This document shows, one piece after another, positions 36,977 through 47,826 of a stretch of DNA of 64,000 nucleotides. A model generated the notes under the pieces. It searched no databases. It saw only the letters and a program-made list of their open reading frames with translations, and had not been told where the DNA came from. The stretch is taken from assembly GCF_000002995.4 (NCBI RefSeq), contig NW_025062479.1, forward strand, positions 24,420,221-24,484,220, given 5' to 3'. Source of the stretch: Brugia malayi (taxonomy: Eukaryota > Nematoda > Chromadorea > Rhabditida > Onchocercidae). The translations under genes and the position numbers were made by a program. Each line of letters opens with the position of its first letter. Within the stretch, counting starts at the first letter, position 1.

Positions 36977-39900
36977 GTATTTATATAATTGAAAAGTTTT
37001 TAATTGTTACACTGATTTTATTGATTGAATAAAATCAATCAAAAGTTTAGATTATTTCTTAAATAGATGCCATTTCAAGTTATTTAAATTGACAAAAATG
37101 TCTTAAATGCTCATATCATCATCACTGTTATCAGTTTATCATCAAATTATGATGGATGAAAATATGTTGTGAAGGATAAGAAAATAAAAATGAAACCTGA
37201 TTTATTTATTTATTTTATTTTATTTCTTTTTATTGTCAAAGGTATGCATTAAATTTCAAATGCTTGCTTGCATACTATGGAAAATGAAGAAATTGAAAAA
37301 GTTTAAAAATTTATTAAACAATATTATCCATCAAAGAAATATAAAGCAATTTTTTTTCTTCTTTTAATCGTTATCGAAATATTAGGAAAGGTAAATTTTA
37401 TAAAAAAAAAAGTACAAAAAGGAAGAAAAGTAAAAAAAAAAATAAAAAATTAAAAAAAATAAAAAATTTAAAAAAAAGTAAAAAATTATTTGTTTACTTA
37501 ATGAATTAGTAATCACATATGTTTTTATTAGTTTTATTTTTAAAACTGTGGAATATATAATAAAGTTTAACAATGATGTAATCAATGTAAAGATTTAAGA
37601 AAGTTTTTTTTAAATTTTTTAAATTAAAGTTTTTATAAGAAATGATAAAATGCCAAATATTTCGACTTATTTTTTTTTTTTTGTTTTTATAGGACAATAT
37701 CTGATCTAATACTTTATTATAAATTATGCGAGTAGGGCAAAAAAAATAACACAATGTAGTGAGAAATGATAATGATAACATTTAATAAATTCCATTATTG
37801 ATAATTCTACTTTGCTATTTTAAGCTGAAATTTCAATTTGTTTAATTTTTCTTTAATTTAATTTTTCTTTAATTTAATTTAATTGTTCTGATAACTCTGC
37901 TACTATTCTGAACTGATAATCTTATCAGTAGTTATGACTGTTATCTTAGATAGTTCAATGCTGCAAATGGTTCATCTTGAATTTGACTAATTTGCTTAGA
38001 AGAAGCTAATGCGACCAAAATTCGAGAATGCAAAATTAATCAGTAGAACTTTTTTTGCTTAATTCTCTTTTCATTTGAACTTTTAAATAGTAAATGTCAA
38101 ATATTTAAAAAGGTATTTTTAAAAAATAAGTTAGAGCCAAACAAGAAGAAAAAAAATGGTTAAAATGAAAATTAACATTTAAAATTCTGTTTTTGATAAT
38201 CGATTTTAGTCGCTTTAAGCTGAATTGAATTTAAACTTTATATTTCATTAGTTTCAGTTTTTAATTAATTCTCGATGATCTCATTCATTGCTATCTTATC
38301 TTTGCCTTACTTCTTTTGTTATCGATTGAAAAAAATTAATTAATTACAAATTTTACGATTTTAAAATTTTAAAATCAATTAACTGGATTTTAATTATAAG
38401 GCATACTTACGTGTTTAGTTTTATAGACTATGTTTTAAGCGGTAATTTTTTGCTTTCTCGATAGGATTTAAAAAAAAATAATAATAATGGATTTAATCGT
38501 TTCCTAATTTGATGTCCTTTGTGATTGGTAGATGATTTTGGCGTAGACATTTTGGCAGAATTTATATGGTGGGTCAAAGGTCAAATCATATTTTTTGTGT
38601 TTGAAATTAACAAGCCACTTTGTTTTTTGTTTTTTTTAATTATTTAAAGATTTTTTCATTTTCATTTTACCATTTTTCCAATTTTAGTTCACAATACCTT
38701 CTTTTTTTTTCCTTTTTCTTATTGATAATTAATTATTCGCAACTTTTACATTTTGATTTAAAATTAATGGAAGTAATAAAATGAATTATAACTGTTAAAT
38801 TTTTTTTTAAATCTTTTATTAAAATTTTTTTATTGTACAACAATTTCAGGCTACTAATATGATAGATCTGATGGATAATTTTAGAATTATTTACGTTAAT
38901 TTAACTTTTCTCATAATTGTATCAAATTTTTAATGCTTTTTTATTGTTTTCAAAAATAATTGTATGTAATGTAATTGCTTAAAAGGAACAGCAAAATTTA
39001 ATTGTAAACAAAGAATTTTTTTTTTTTGAAATACAAAAATTAAATTATTAATGGAGTAATCATTATTAGAGTTTGCTAAGAAATTGCTCTTCAAAGCATT
39101 TTTTTGCCCGTACTAATGGGTATAATTCCCGAAAGCGCTTCCAGCACTATTAACTTTAAAATTTCTTCTGCTTCATTCAATTAATAATTGGTAGTTTTGA
39201 ACTATTTAAATTCAGTGTTTGCTTAGCCGTTCGTTTTAAATTTATATTTTACTAAATTATACACCGCTATATAATAACATATTTACTAATGATCAGTGGA
39301 AAATATAAATTAATTTTATCTAATTTGTAGTTATATTACGGTATTTGATAATTAGCAAAATAATAAGCAAATAATTTGAAATAAAAATTAAAAATTTTGT
39401 AAACAATTACAATATTAAAATGTTATATTGTATGAATTTAGTAAAATTAATTAGCTAACACAATTCTCCGTTTTCTTTTTTTTAATAAAAAAAAAAAGAA
39501 ATATCGATTTTTTCTAAATCTTTTTTTATTTTTTTCAAAACAAAATGAAGTTTAATAAATAAAAGATACTAATTGTTAGTGTTATCATTTATTTTCTTTG
39601 CTTAGCAAAAAAAAAAAAAAAACTGAAAAAGAACAAAACTTTTTTTTTTTCTTTAATTAATCGAAAGGCAACAACAAAATATGTAATTTAAATTTTAATC
39701 AAAACATACCACTGGATTTAATTAAAAAGAGAAAAAATTTATGGAAATTATTTTAAGACAGTAATTTGTGTTTTTTTTTTTTTTTTGATTCGCTTATTCA
39801 ATTATTTCAAAAAATTGAAATATTTATCTAAATATTTTTGATAAACAATGCATAAAAATTAAAATATGATTTATATTGCATTAATACAATATGTTTTCCA

Positions 39901-41227
39901 TTTTTTTTTTTTTGCTCAATTAATAATCAAAACAAAATTATTAGTTTTTTTTTTTTGTTTTTCATTTTACTAGCATCTATTTTTTAAATTTATATATCAA
40001 TCAAAATTTCACTTACGATTGATATATCTTATCAATTGAATATCTAGGAAATTTGAATTCAAAAAAGCATTTCTGTTTCCTTTTTTTCTTTTTTCTAAGC
40101 AAAATTAATATTTACATGCTGAAAGCATATTATTTCCTGAAGTTTTGCTTATTTCTTTTGCCAGTTAATGGCAAAGAAATAAATGAAAGTAATAATTAGC
40201 AGTTCTAGTTATTATTGAAATTTTAATTTATAAAAAAAAAAAGAAAGAGAAAAAGTGTTTTTCTTTCTCCTTTTTAATAATTTTGTTTCGAATGGATGAA
40301 AGCTTCGATTTTCTCGATTTTAACATTTTTATTTCGAATATATGAAAACTTTTACTTTCTCCTTCCTAAAATTTTTGTTTCAAATACTTAGAAAAACAAA
40401 TTGCAGAAACAATCAAATTTTAAAGCAAAATGATTTTAAAAAAATTTGCTAAACATCTAATTCAATTTATTGGTTATAATATTCAAAAAATTTTTTCATA
40501 TCTTAGAGTTAATTTTTACTTGCCCATATAACTTATAGAAACAACTTACTTTGTACTTTATTCATTACTTTGTTCAAATTGAACCATTACTTCATCAAAT
40601 TTTAGGAGAAATTTGCACAGATTTTATAAAATTCAAATTTGAAAATGCTAATTTGTATGATATATAATTCTCGTCGTTTTTCTTTCTTTTTTTTTTTTTT
40701 TTTTGTTAACAATCAGAATTCATTAAATTTTATTTTCAGCAAACATTTGAAATTTTTCTTTGAAATTGTTGACTAATATTTCATCCAATTATGTTTTTCT
40801 TTTCCTTTTCAAATATTTCTATTCAATGTAAAACTTTTAAAAAAGATCAAATTTCTCAGTCGCAGTATCATTTACTCCTTCTTTGCTTCTTAGTTTAATT
40901 TAGATTAAAGGACAGATAGATATCATACATAGATTATTTATGAAATAACTAAGATTTGCTAAGAAATAATGTCTTTAAAAGTTAATGTGCATGTGAAATT
41001 TTAAATTGTTTAGATTTACTAAGGATAATTTTGTCTATGAATTAATTAAAATTACTATACTTTATTTTAGCATAGAATAAATAGCATAAACAGTGAATAA
41101 TACTACAATTAATAATCTTTTTTTTTTTCTGTATTCAATCATTTGCTAATTGCAACGATAAGTGCTACTCAGTGCATTTTTTTTTTAATAATGAACCTTT
41201 TTTTTGTGAATATTAAAATTACTTCAA
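36977..41227. other. AT-rich intergenic sequence; no gene seen
   Basis: Homopolymer-rich sequence. Frames such as 37,382-37,585 and 37,506-37,781 are Phe/Lys/Asn/Tyr-rich and lack domains or splice context. No RNA gene recognised. Confidence 0.55.
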
Positions 41228-41780
41228 TAAATATTAAGCGAGTAATTGTGTCAAAGCATTACCGTATTTGTTACAGTATTCTTGCAAAGTAACGATGTGA
41301 CCGTATGTGAGATTCAGTTATTGTATCATACGAAAATTTTATTTTAATTTCCCTTTTTAGCTCTCTTTTATCGATTACTTCCTTTTTTCATACACATAGC
41401 TAAATATTTGGCGAGTAATTGTATCAAGGCATTACTGTATCTATTACAGTATTCTTGTAAATAATAATGTGACCGTATGTGAAATTGCATGAATTCCAAT
41501 TACTGTATTATAAGAAACTTTTATTTTAATTTACCTTTTTGGCTCTCGTTTTATTGATTAGTTCCATTTTTATATACATATATTAGCTAAATATTTCTTA
41601 TAATACATAATATACAGTTTTTACCGAGGCATTACCGTACATATTACTGTATTCGTGTAAAAAAATGATGTGACCGTATGTGAAATTGCATGAATTTCAA
41701 TTACTGTATTATAAGAAAGTTTTTTTTTTAATTTCCCTTTTTGGCTCTCGTTTTATTGATTAGTTTCTTTTTTTATATAC
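41228..41780. repeat. Triplicated segment of about 170-205 bp
   Basis: Three diverged direct copies near 41,234, 41,404 and 41,612. Each contains GCATTACYGTA, ATTACAGTATTCTTG, ATGTGACCGTATGTGA and TTTGGCTCTCGTTTTATTGA words. Divergence is higher than in the 33.3 kb triplication, so it is probably older. Confidence 0.85.
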
Positions 41781-43665
41781 ATGCATATATTAGCTTTTAT
41801 TTATTAAAAAAATTCATCTAAAATTGTTTTTCCTTTTTCAAAAAGATTTAACTAAAAAAAAAAAAAAAAATGAAAACTAATATTTACACTTAACGAATAA
41901 AAAATCTTATTAAGAAATATTCAATAAGAATTACTACTAAAAATCAAATATTAATTTCATTGATGTGAGTAATGAGTGTAAATGATATCATGTGAATTAA
42001 ACAGGTGAATTTTTCTTTTTTTTTTTTTGTCATTAATAATTAGCAATTCTTTTTTCTTTTTTTTGAAGCAATGATTTAAATAAAATTTTGAATTCAGCAA
42101 AACTCTTTTTCCTATATTTTTTTTTTTTTAAATATTTCCAGAATGAAAATGAATAGCGATAATTTGACTCCGAAATGTATTGAATTCAAATTCACAAAAT
42201 AACAATGATTCTATTATGCTAAATCAAAAAAAAAAAAGTTTTTCGTGCTTGAAAATAAGTGATAAGCGATGCTAATTAGCAATTCTTACATTTATGACAG
42301 TTGGTTAATTAACATTTTTTGTTATTAAATTCTATCATGGCAATATTTTATGATTTACTTTTCTTTAACATAACAAAATAATTGTGAAATTAAATAAAAT
42401 TATAGAATTTAATTTAAGGTTAATCCTTTCTTTCCTTCTTAAACAAAAATTGTGCGTTTTTCTTCCTCTTTTTTTTTTAATGTCAATTGTTTTCATTAAT
42501 TTATAATAGCAATAATAGTAGTATTAATAATATTTCTATTATCTTATACAAATATAATACATATGTTGGTGACATTCTTGAAGTATGAGGAAAATATGTC
42601 ATATGGAAAGAAATTAATTATCTGACTAATATCATCTCAATGCATTAATAATGCTTTGACGATAATTTTTTTTTTCCATTATCAAATTACAACATTATTC
42701 CAATCATACAGCTTAACATTCATTTATTTTACTTTAACAAATTAATATTTTAGAAAATTTCGTTTTTTTTTTTTTTTTTTTTTTAAATTAGCTTCATTTT
42801 CACCTGAAATAAAGATCTTATAATACTTTTAAAGACGGAATGCCTACTTAATCTTAATTAATTTGTTTTCGTTCAATTTAAACTTTGAATTATTTACTTC
42901 TTTTATGACTGTTAGAGGTGAACAAAAAAAAAAAAAAAAAATTACGTATTACTGTTGATTTTTACATTATAATATATTTTACTTATTACTTTAACTTTAA
43001 ATAACTTATTACTTCATTACTTGATAGTTTTGATATTATTATTAATCTTATATTTTACTGATTTCATATTAAAACGTGTTGTTAAAATGCTGACGTTTTA
43101 TTCGTTGAAGATTTTTATTTAATTTGTTTCATTATTATATTAAAAACAACAATGATTCCATAAATACTATCTATACGTAATCCACGTAAAAAATAAAATC
43201 CAAAGAAATTTTTTTCTACATTATAATTTCTTATATTTTTCAAAATTTCTATTACAAACAAATAATAAATATAATTTACGTAATAATCAGCAAAAAGAAA
43301 AAAAAAAATCGGTAAAATATGAAATTTTAAGTACTGCATGGATACTTCAATATATCTTCATTTTATTTTTTATAGGTAGTTTAAGAATTTTTTTTTAAAT
43401 TAGTTTAAATAATTTAACAAAATTCGTAAGACTTTTCGTTGTAACATTGATACACAAAAAAAAAGATAAAATTTATTAAATTATTATTATTAAATTGTTT
43501 TATATTATCATTTTGCTTATGTTAGCTATACTTTCTGTCATTTTATATTTGTCAAATAATTGTTATTTTAAATGATATTTTAAAAGCTATTGGAAATTAT
43601 TAAAATCAACAAAAATTAAAAATAGGATATTAAAATCTATGAAATTGAAATTTTTTGTTCAAAAT
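41781..43665. other. AT-rich intergenic sequence; no gene seen
   Basis: No supported exon. The 43,115-43,339 minus frame is AT-driven (Phe/Tyr/Ile/Asn) with no splice or signal context. Confidence 0.5.
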
Positions 43666-43675
43666 TTTATTTCAG
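43666..43675 (+). promoter_or_regulatory. Putative spliced-leader acceptor
   Basis: TTTATTTCAG ends 44 bases before the ATG at 43,720. It fits the nematode acceptor consensus with no exon seen upstream. Confidence 0.45.
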
Positions 43676-43719
43676 AATTGCAATAAAGAAAAAAGGATTT
43701 GTGAATAATTTTATCAAAA

Positions 43720-44691
43720 ATGATAATCAAAAATTTAATCTTGCATAGTCTAATTTTGGCTAATATTTGCGTGAATGGAAGCGATAATGAAAGGTTAGGT
43801 ATATTTTTTCTTAATTAATTAATTCCGAGAATTATAAATTAGGACGAGAAAAAAATTTAACAGGTAAGATAATTTTATCTTTTCAAATGAAATTTATTAC
43901 TATTCGATAATTAGAATCGGAATACTTAAAAAAGCACAATGTTTCTGTAATACTAGAAGTAAAAAGATACGATATATTAAAATTTTAATAAAATTAAAAT
44001 AAATAATTACTTATTTAACTTATTGCCATTCATTGATTTACCTATTTGTCAAACTGTCAACTTTAAAATCTTTTTTATTTCTTTATTATTAAAATGGATG
44101 CGTATACATTTTTTATACAATAATTAAATTATTTTTGAGTAAAGTAAACTAATATGATAGTAATACTAATATTTAACTAAAACTAAATATCTATACTTGC
44201 CAAATATTTATTTATTTTTTTAATATTTATACAATTTCTTTTTTTTTTTCTTTTTTAATAATTTAATTTTTTTTTAAATAAATTTTTTAATATAATAAAT
44301 ATAATTTTTATTCAAAATTAAAATAAATTTGCAAAAAAAAAAAAAAAAAAACAAACAAATTTACTGATCATCTATGCTTTCATTAAGAGTTGAAATTTTA
44401 TAAAACTGAAAAAAAAAAATTTTTTTTTTTTTAGTGATATTAAAAAAATCTTTTAAATGTCATTTTTTTAGCATTGATAAAGGATTGATAAAACAATGGT
44501 TGGATGGTGTTATATTAAATCCATTGGTTGATAAAAGTGAAACAAAAAGATGGTGGAGTGGTAATTTTAAACCATGGGATGGTGATTTTGAACCATGGCG
44601 TGAAAGTAATGGTGGCGAAGATTTTGTCGTATTTCCTGGTGGTCGTTTTGGTGCATGGGGTGATCGTATCTTTATTGATAGAAAAGAATAA
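43720..44691 (+). CDS. Small putative secreted Trp/Gly/Asp-rich protein
   Basis: Exons 43720-43793 and 44472-44691, joined in phase 2 (GAAAG|GTTAGG and TTTTTTTAG|CATTG), give 97 aa. A short hydrophobic start (MIIKNLILHSLILANICVNG) is a plausible signal peptide. The rest contains KQWLDGV, then KRWWSGNFKPWDGDFEPWRE with two related heptads (NFKPWDG, DFEPWRE), and FPGGRFGAWGDR. Unlike the 36.3 kb gene the mature part is not strongly basic. The exon layout is the same: signal exon, phase-2 intron with an AG|C Ser codon at the junction, one long second exon. AATAAA follows 56 nt after the stop. Family not recognised; possibly a distant relative of the 36.3 kb gene. Confidence 0.7.
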
Positions 44692-44746
44692 AGTTATTAC
44701 TTTTCTTTTTTTTTTAAGTAGATAAATAATTTTTGAATGTGCTGCT

Positions 44747-44752
44747 AATAAA
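44747..44752 (+). terminator. Candidate poly(A) signal
   Basis: AATAAA 56 nt downstream of the stop of the Trp/Gly/Asp-rich gene. Confidence 0.5.
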
Positions 44753-45682
44753 TATTTTCAAATTTACATTTTAAAAAAAAAAAAAAAAAGTTGATAAAAA
44801 TTTATAATTTTTTTCAAAAATAAAAAATGATCAAAAATTATCTAATGTTAATAATAGATGAAAAAAATTTTTTTTTAAAAAAAAATGTTTATTACTTTTG
44901 AAAATTATTCATTGATTATGTTTTTTTTTTTTTTTTTTTTAACTTTTAATTGTAAATGTTTTAAATAATATTAAAACGTTCAAAAAAAAAAAAAAAAAAA
45001 AAAAAAACAAAGTATGATTATGTTAAATTTTCACTTCTACTTTTAATTCTAATGATATTTTTCAATATAGTTTACTTGCATATTCATTGAGCAAAATTAT
45101 ATGTGCTTTTTTTTTTTTTTTTCATAAAATTTATTCAAAAAAAAATTTTTCAACAAAATTAAAAATTTATTTTTTTCTTTTTTTGCTATCGGTGTATTTG
45201 ATTTAATCAAATAATTCACTCATAAAATTTCTATTATTTCACATCGATTTGCTTTTTTGATTTAATAAAACTTTTGCCTAAATTTTACTAAAATTTAACA
45301 TTCCTTTTTTAAAAGTTATTTAAAAAAAAAAAATACTTATGCATTAAAATTTTACTTTAGCATTTGAATATATGCAAGTAAAAACAATTATTGTTTTGTT
45401 AATGCAAAATTGAAAATTATGATTTCAGTATGAGATTAACATCTGTTTTAATTTTTAATGTGATTTATAATTTTCATTGAGAAGTAATTGCCATTTATTT
45501 TTTTTTATTATTATTAATGTTTTTCAAATTGATTAAAGAATAAATTTATATTATTGAACAGATTTGGAGTAAGATTATTATAAATAGTTTAAGTACAATA
45601 TAAAAAAAAAAAAAAAAACCATTAATTATCATTAAGTTATATATTTAATCAAAGTATAACAGTCATTCTTAATTAAAAATCA
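44753..45682. other. AT-rich intergenic sequence; no gene seen
   Basis: Long A and T homopolymers, up to about 27 bases near 44,981-45,007. Nothing else recognised. Confidence 0.6.
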
Positions 45683-46440
45683 AACTATTAATAATAAATA
45701 AGGTAAGTGTGCCAGTCTTATCAGTAGTTTATCAGTAGTACATAATACTTATAATACTTTTAAAAGTGATTAATTTTAATTGTTAAAATATTAATAAAAT
45801 GTTTTATCACAATTTTTTCTTAAACCCAATTTTTTTTTAAACTTTATTAATAAATGAATGAATTTTTACATATTTATAATATTATTAAAATCAATGAATT
45901 TTCAAATATTTATAATTAATTGGAAATCTAACTATTAATAATAAATGAGGCAAATGTGCCAGTCTTATCAGCAATTTATCAGTAGTAGATAAACTACTAG
46001 ATAACACTTTTTTAACTTGATAAAAGTGATTAATTTTAATTTTTAAAATATTAATAAAATGTTTTATCACAATTTTTTCTTAAACCCAATTTTTTTTTTA
46101 AACTTTATTAATAAATGAATGAATTTTTACATATTTATAATATTATTAAAATCAATGAATTTTCACATATTTATAATTAATTGAAAATCTAACTATTAAT
46201 AATAAATGAGGCAAATGTGCCAGTCTTATCAGCAATTTATCAGTAGTAGATAAACTACTAGATAACACTTTTTTAACTTGATAAAAGTGATTAATTTTAA
46301 TTGTTAAAAGATTAATAAAATGTTTTATCACAATTTTTTCTTAAACCCAATTTTTTTTTAAACTTTATTAATAAATGAATGAATTTTCACATATTTATAA
46401 TATTAAAATCAATGAATTTTCACATATTTATAATACAAAC
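45683..46440. repeat. Tandem triplication of about 247-261 bp
   Basis: Three direct copies starting at AACTATTAATAATAAATRAG near 45,683, 45,930 and 46,191. Each contains TGTGCCAGTCTTATCAG, AATGTTTTATCACAATTTTT and TTCTTAAACCCAATTTTT. Copies two and three are almost identical; copy one lacks part of the TAGATAAACTACTAGATAAC segment. Confidence 0.92.
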
Positions 46441-47110
46441 AATAAAATCACTTATTAATTTAAGCTTTAAAATATTAAATTTAAGTTATTTTTAAATAAT
46501 TTTAGCAAGGAATTTGAAATAAAAATGAATTGTAATTGAACTAACATTTAAAAAAAAAATACAAATATTTTTGGCATTTTTTGTTTAAGATAATATTTTC
46601 AAACAATGAAATTTTTCTTTTGTGACAAAATTTTTTTTTACAGCATTACTACAAATTATTTGAATGATTAATTCTAACTGTAAAATATCAATTTAAAAAA
46701 TTATATATTACAATTTTTAAAATTTTAATTAATTAATAAATTGACAAAGTTTTACATATTCCTAATGCAATAATAAAATTGCTTATTAATTCAGACTTAC
46801 AAGTTTATGTCATTTTTAATTAATTTTAGCAACAAATTTTGAAAAAAAAAAAAAAATGAATTAAAATTGAATTATCATTAAAATAATACAAAGACATTTT
46901 GTTTAGGGCAATATTTTCAGGCAATTTGATCTTTCTTTTGTAACCAAAATTTTTTGTCACAATATCATTTCAAATTATTTGAATCATTCATTTCATTTCA
47001 AATTATTTGAATGATTCATTTCATTTCAAATTATTTGAATGATTAATTTCAACTGTTAAAATATTAACAAAATAATATATTCCAGTTTTTTAAACCTTAA
47101 TTAATTGAAT
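46441..47110. repeat. Two diverged copies of a segment of about 300 bp
   Basis: Segments around 46,440-46,750 and 46,780-47,110 share TTTTGTTTARG.CAATATTTTC, TTTCTTTTGT and CAAATTATTTGAATGATTAA in the same order. The second copy has an internal local expansion, where CATTTCAAATTATTTGAATG recurs three times in tandem. Confidence 0.7.
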
Positions 47111-47157
47111 AATTCGACGAAGTTTCACATATAAACACCACCTCATAGCATCCCTTA

Positions 47158-47348
47158 CTAAGCCTAAGATAAGCTTAGCCTAGACATAAGCCTAGGCTTA
47201 AACCTAGGCTTAAATCTAAGTCTAAGTCTAAAAAGTTACGCACTTTTATTAAAAAAAAAGAAAAAATTATGCATTTGTAACCTTATGCACATCCGCAAGC
47301 AAGCCTAGGCTTAGGCTTAAGCTTAGAATTAGGCTGACTTTGGCTTAG
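47158..47348. repeat. Degenerate telomere-like hexamers in inverted arrangement
   Basis: Bases 47,160-47,230 read as imperfect GCCTAA hexamers (GCCTAA, GCCTAG, GCTTAA, ACCTAG, GTCTAA). Bases 47,301-47,348 read as TTAGGC-type words (CTTAGG, CTTAAG, CTTAGA, ATTAGG). TTAGGC is the nematode telomere repeat, so left and right halves correspond to C-strand and G-strand orientations about 70 bp apart. The perfect palindrome AAGCCTAGGCTT occurs in both halves. Identification as a decayed interstitial telomeric block is inference. Confidence 0.5.
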
Positions 47349-47757
47349 AAGTACCAATAATTAGTACAAATGTGTAAAATTAAAAATGCATAAATTTTTT
47401 TATTTTTTTTTGGAAGTTTCTTTTTTTTAAAAAAAAAAAAAATTTAAAACCATATGTTAAATCATTTTCCTAAAATTTTGCTTTATCAAATATTTTTTCT
47501 TTTCTTTTTTTTTTTTTAGACTATTTTATGAAGTAATATAGTTTAATATTTCTTATCACTTATTCATTTTTCATCTTTACGTTCTTCTCAAAAAGAAAAC
47601 AATTACATAAATTATTTATTTTTTTAAATTTATTATTCTCTTTTCAGTTTTATATTTCATTTCTTCTATAACAATTTATTTTAAAGTTATATATGCTAAT
47701 GAGATTAACAGAAATTATTTGATTTGATACATATAATCGCCAATAAAATTTAATAAA
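47349..47757. other. AT-rich sequence downstream of the GPCR gene
   Basis: No gene seen. TTTATT at 47,758-47,763, just past this stretch, reads AATAAA on the minus strand, about 65 nt after the GPCR stop. Confidence 0.5.
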
Positions 47758-47826
47758 TTTATTATCCATAAATAAAAGTTTTTTTGAAAAAAAAAATTCT
47801 GTCATATGTATCAAAAAGATAAAAAA

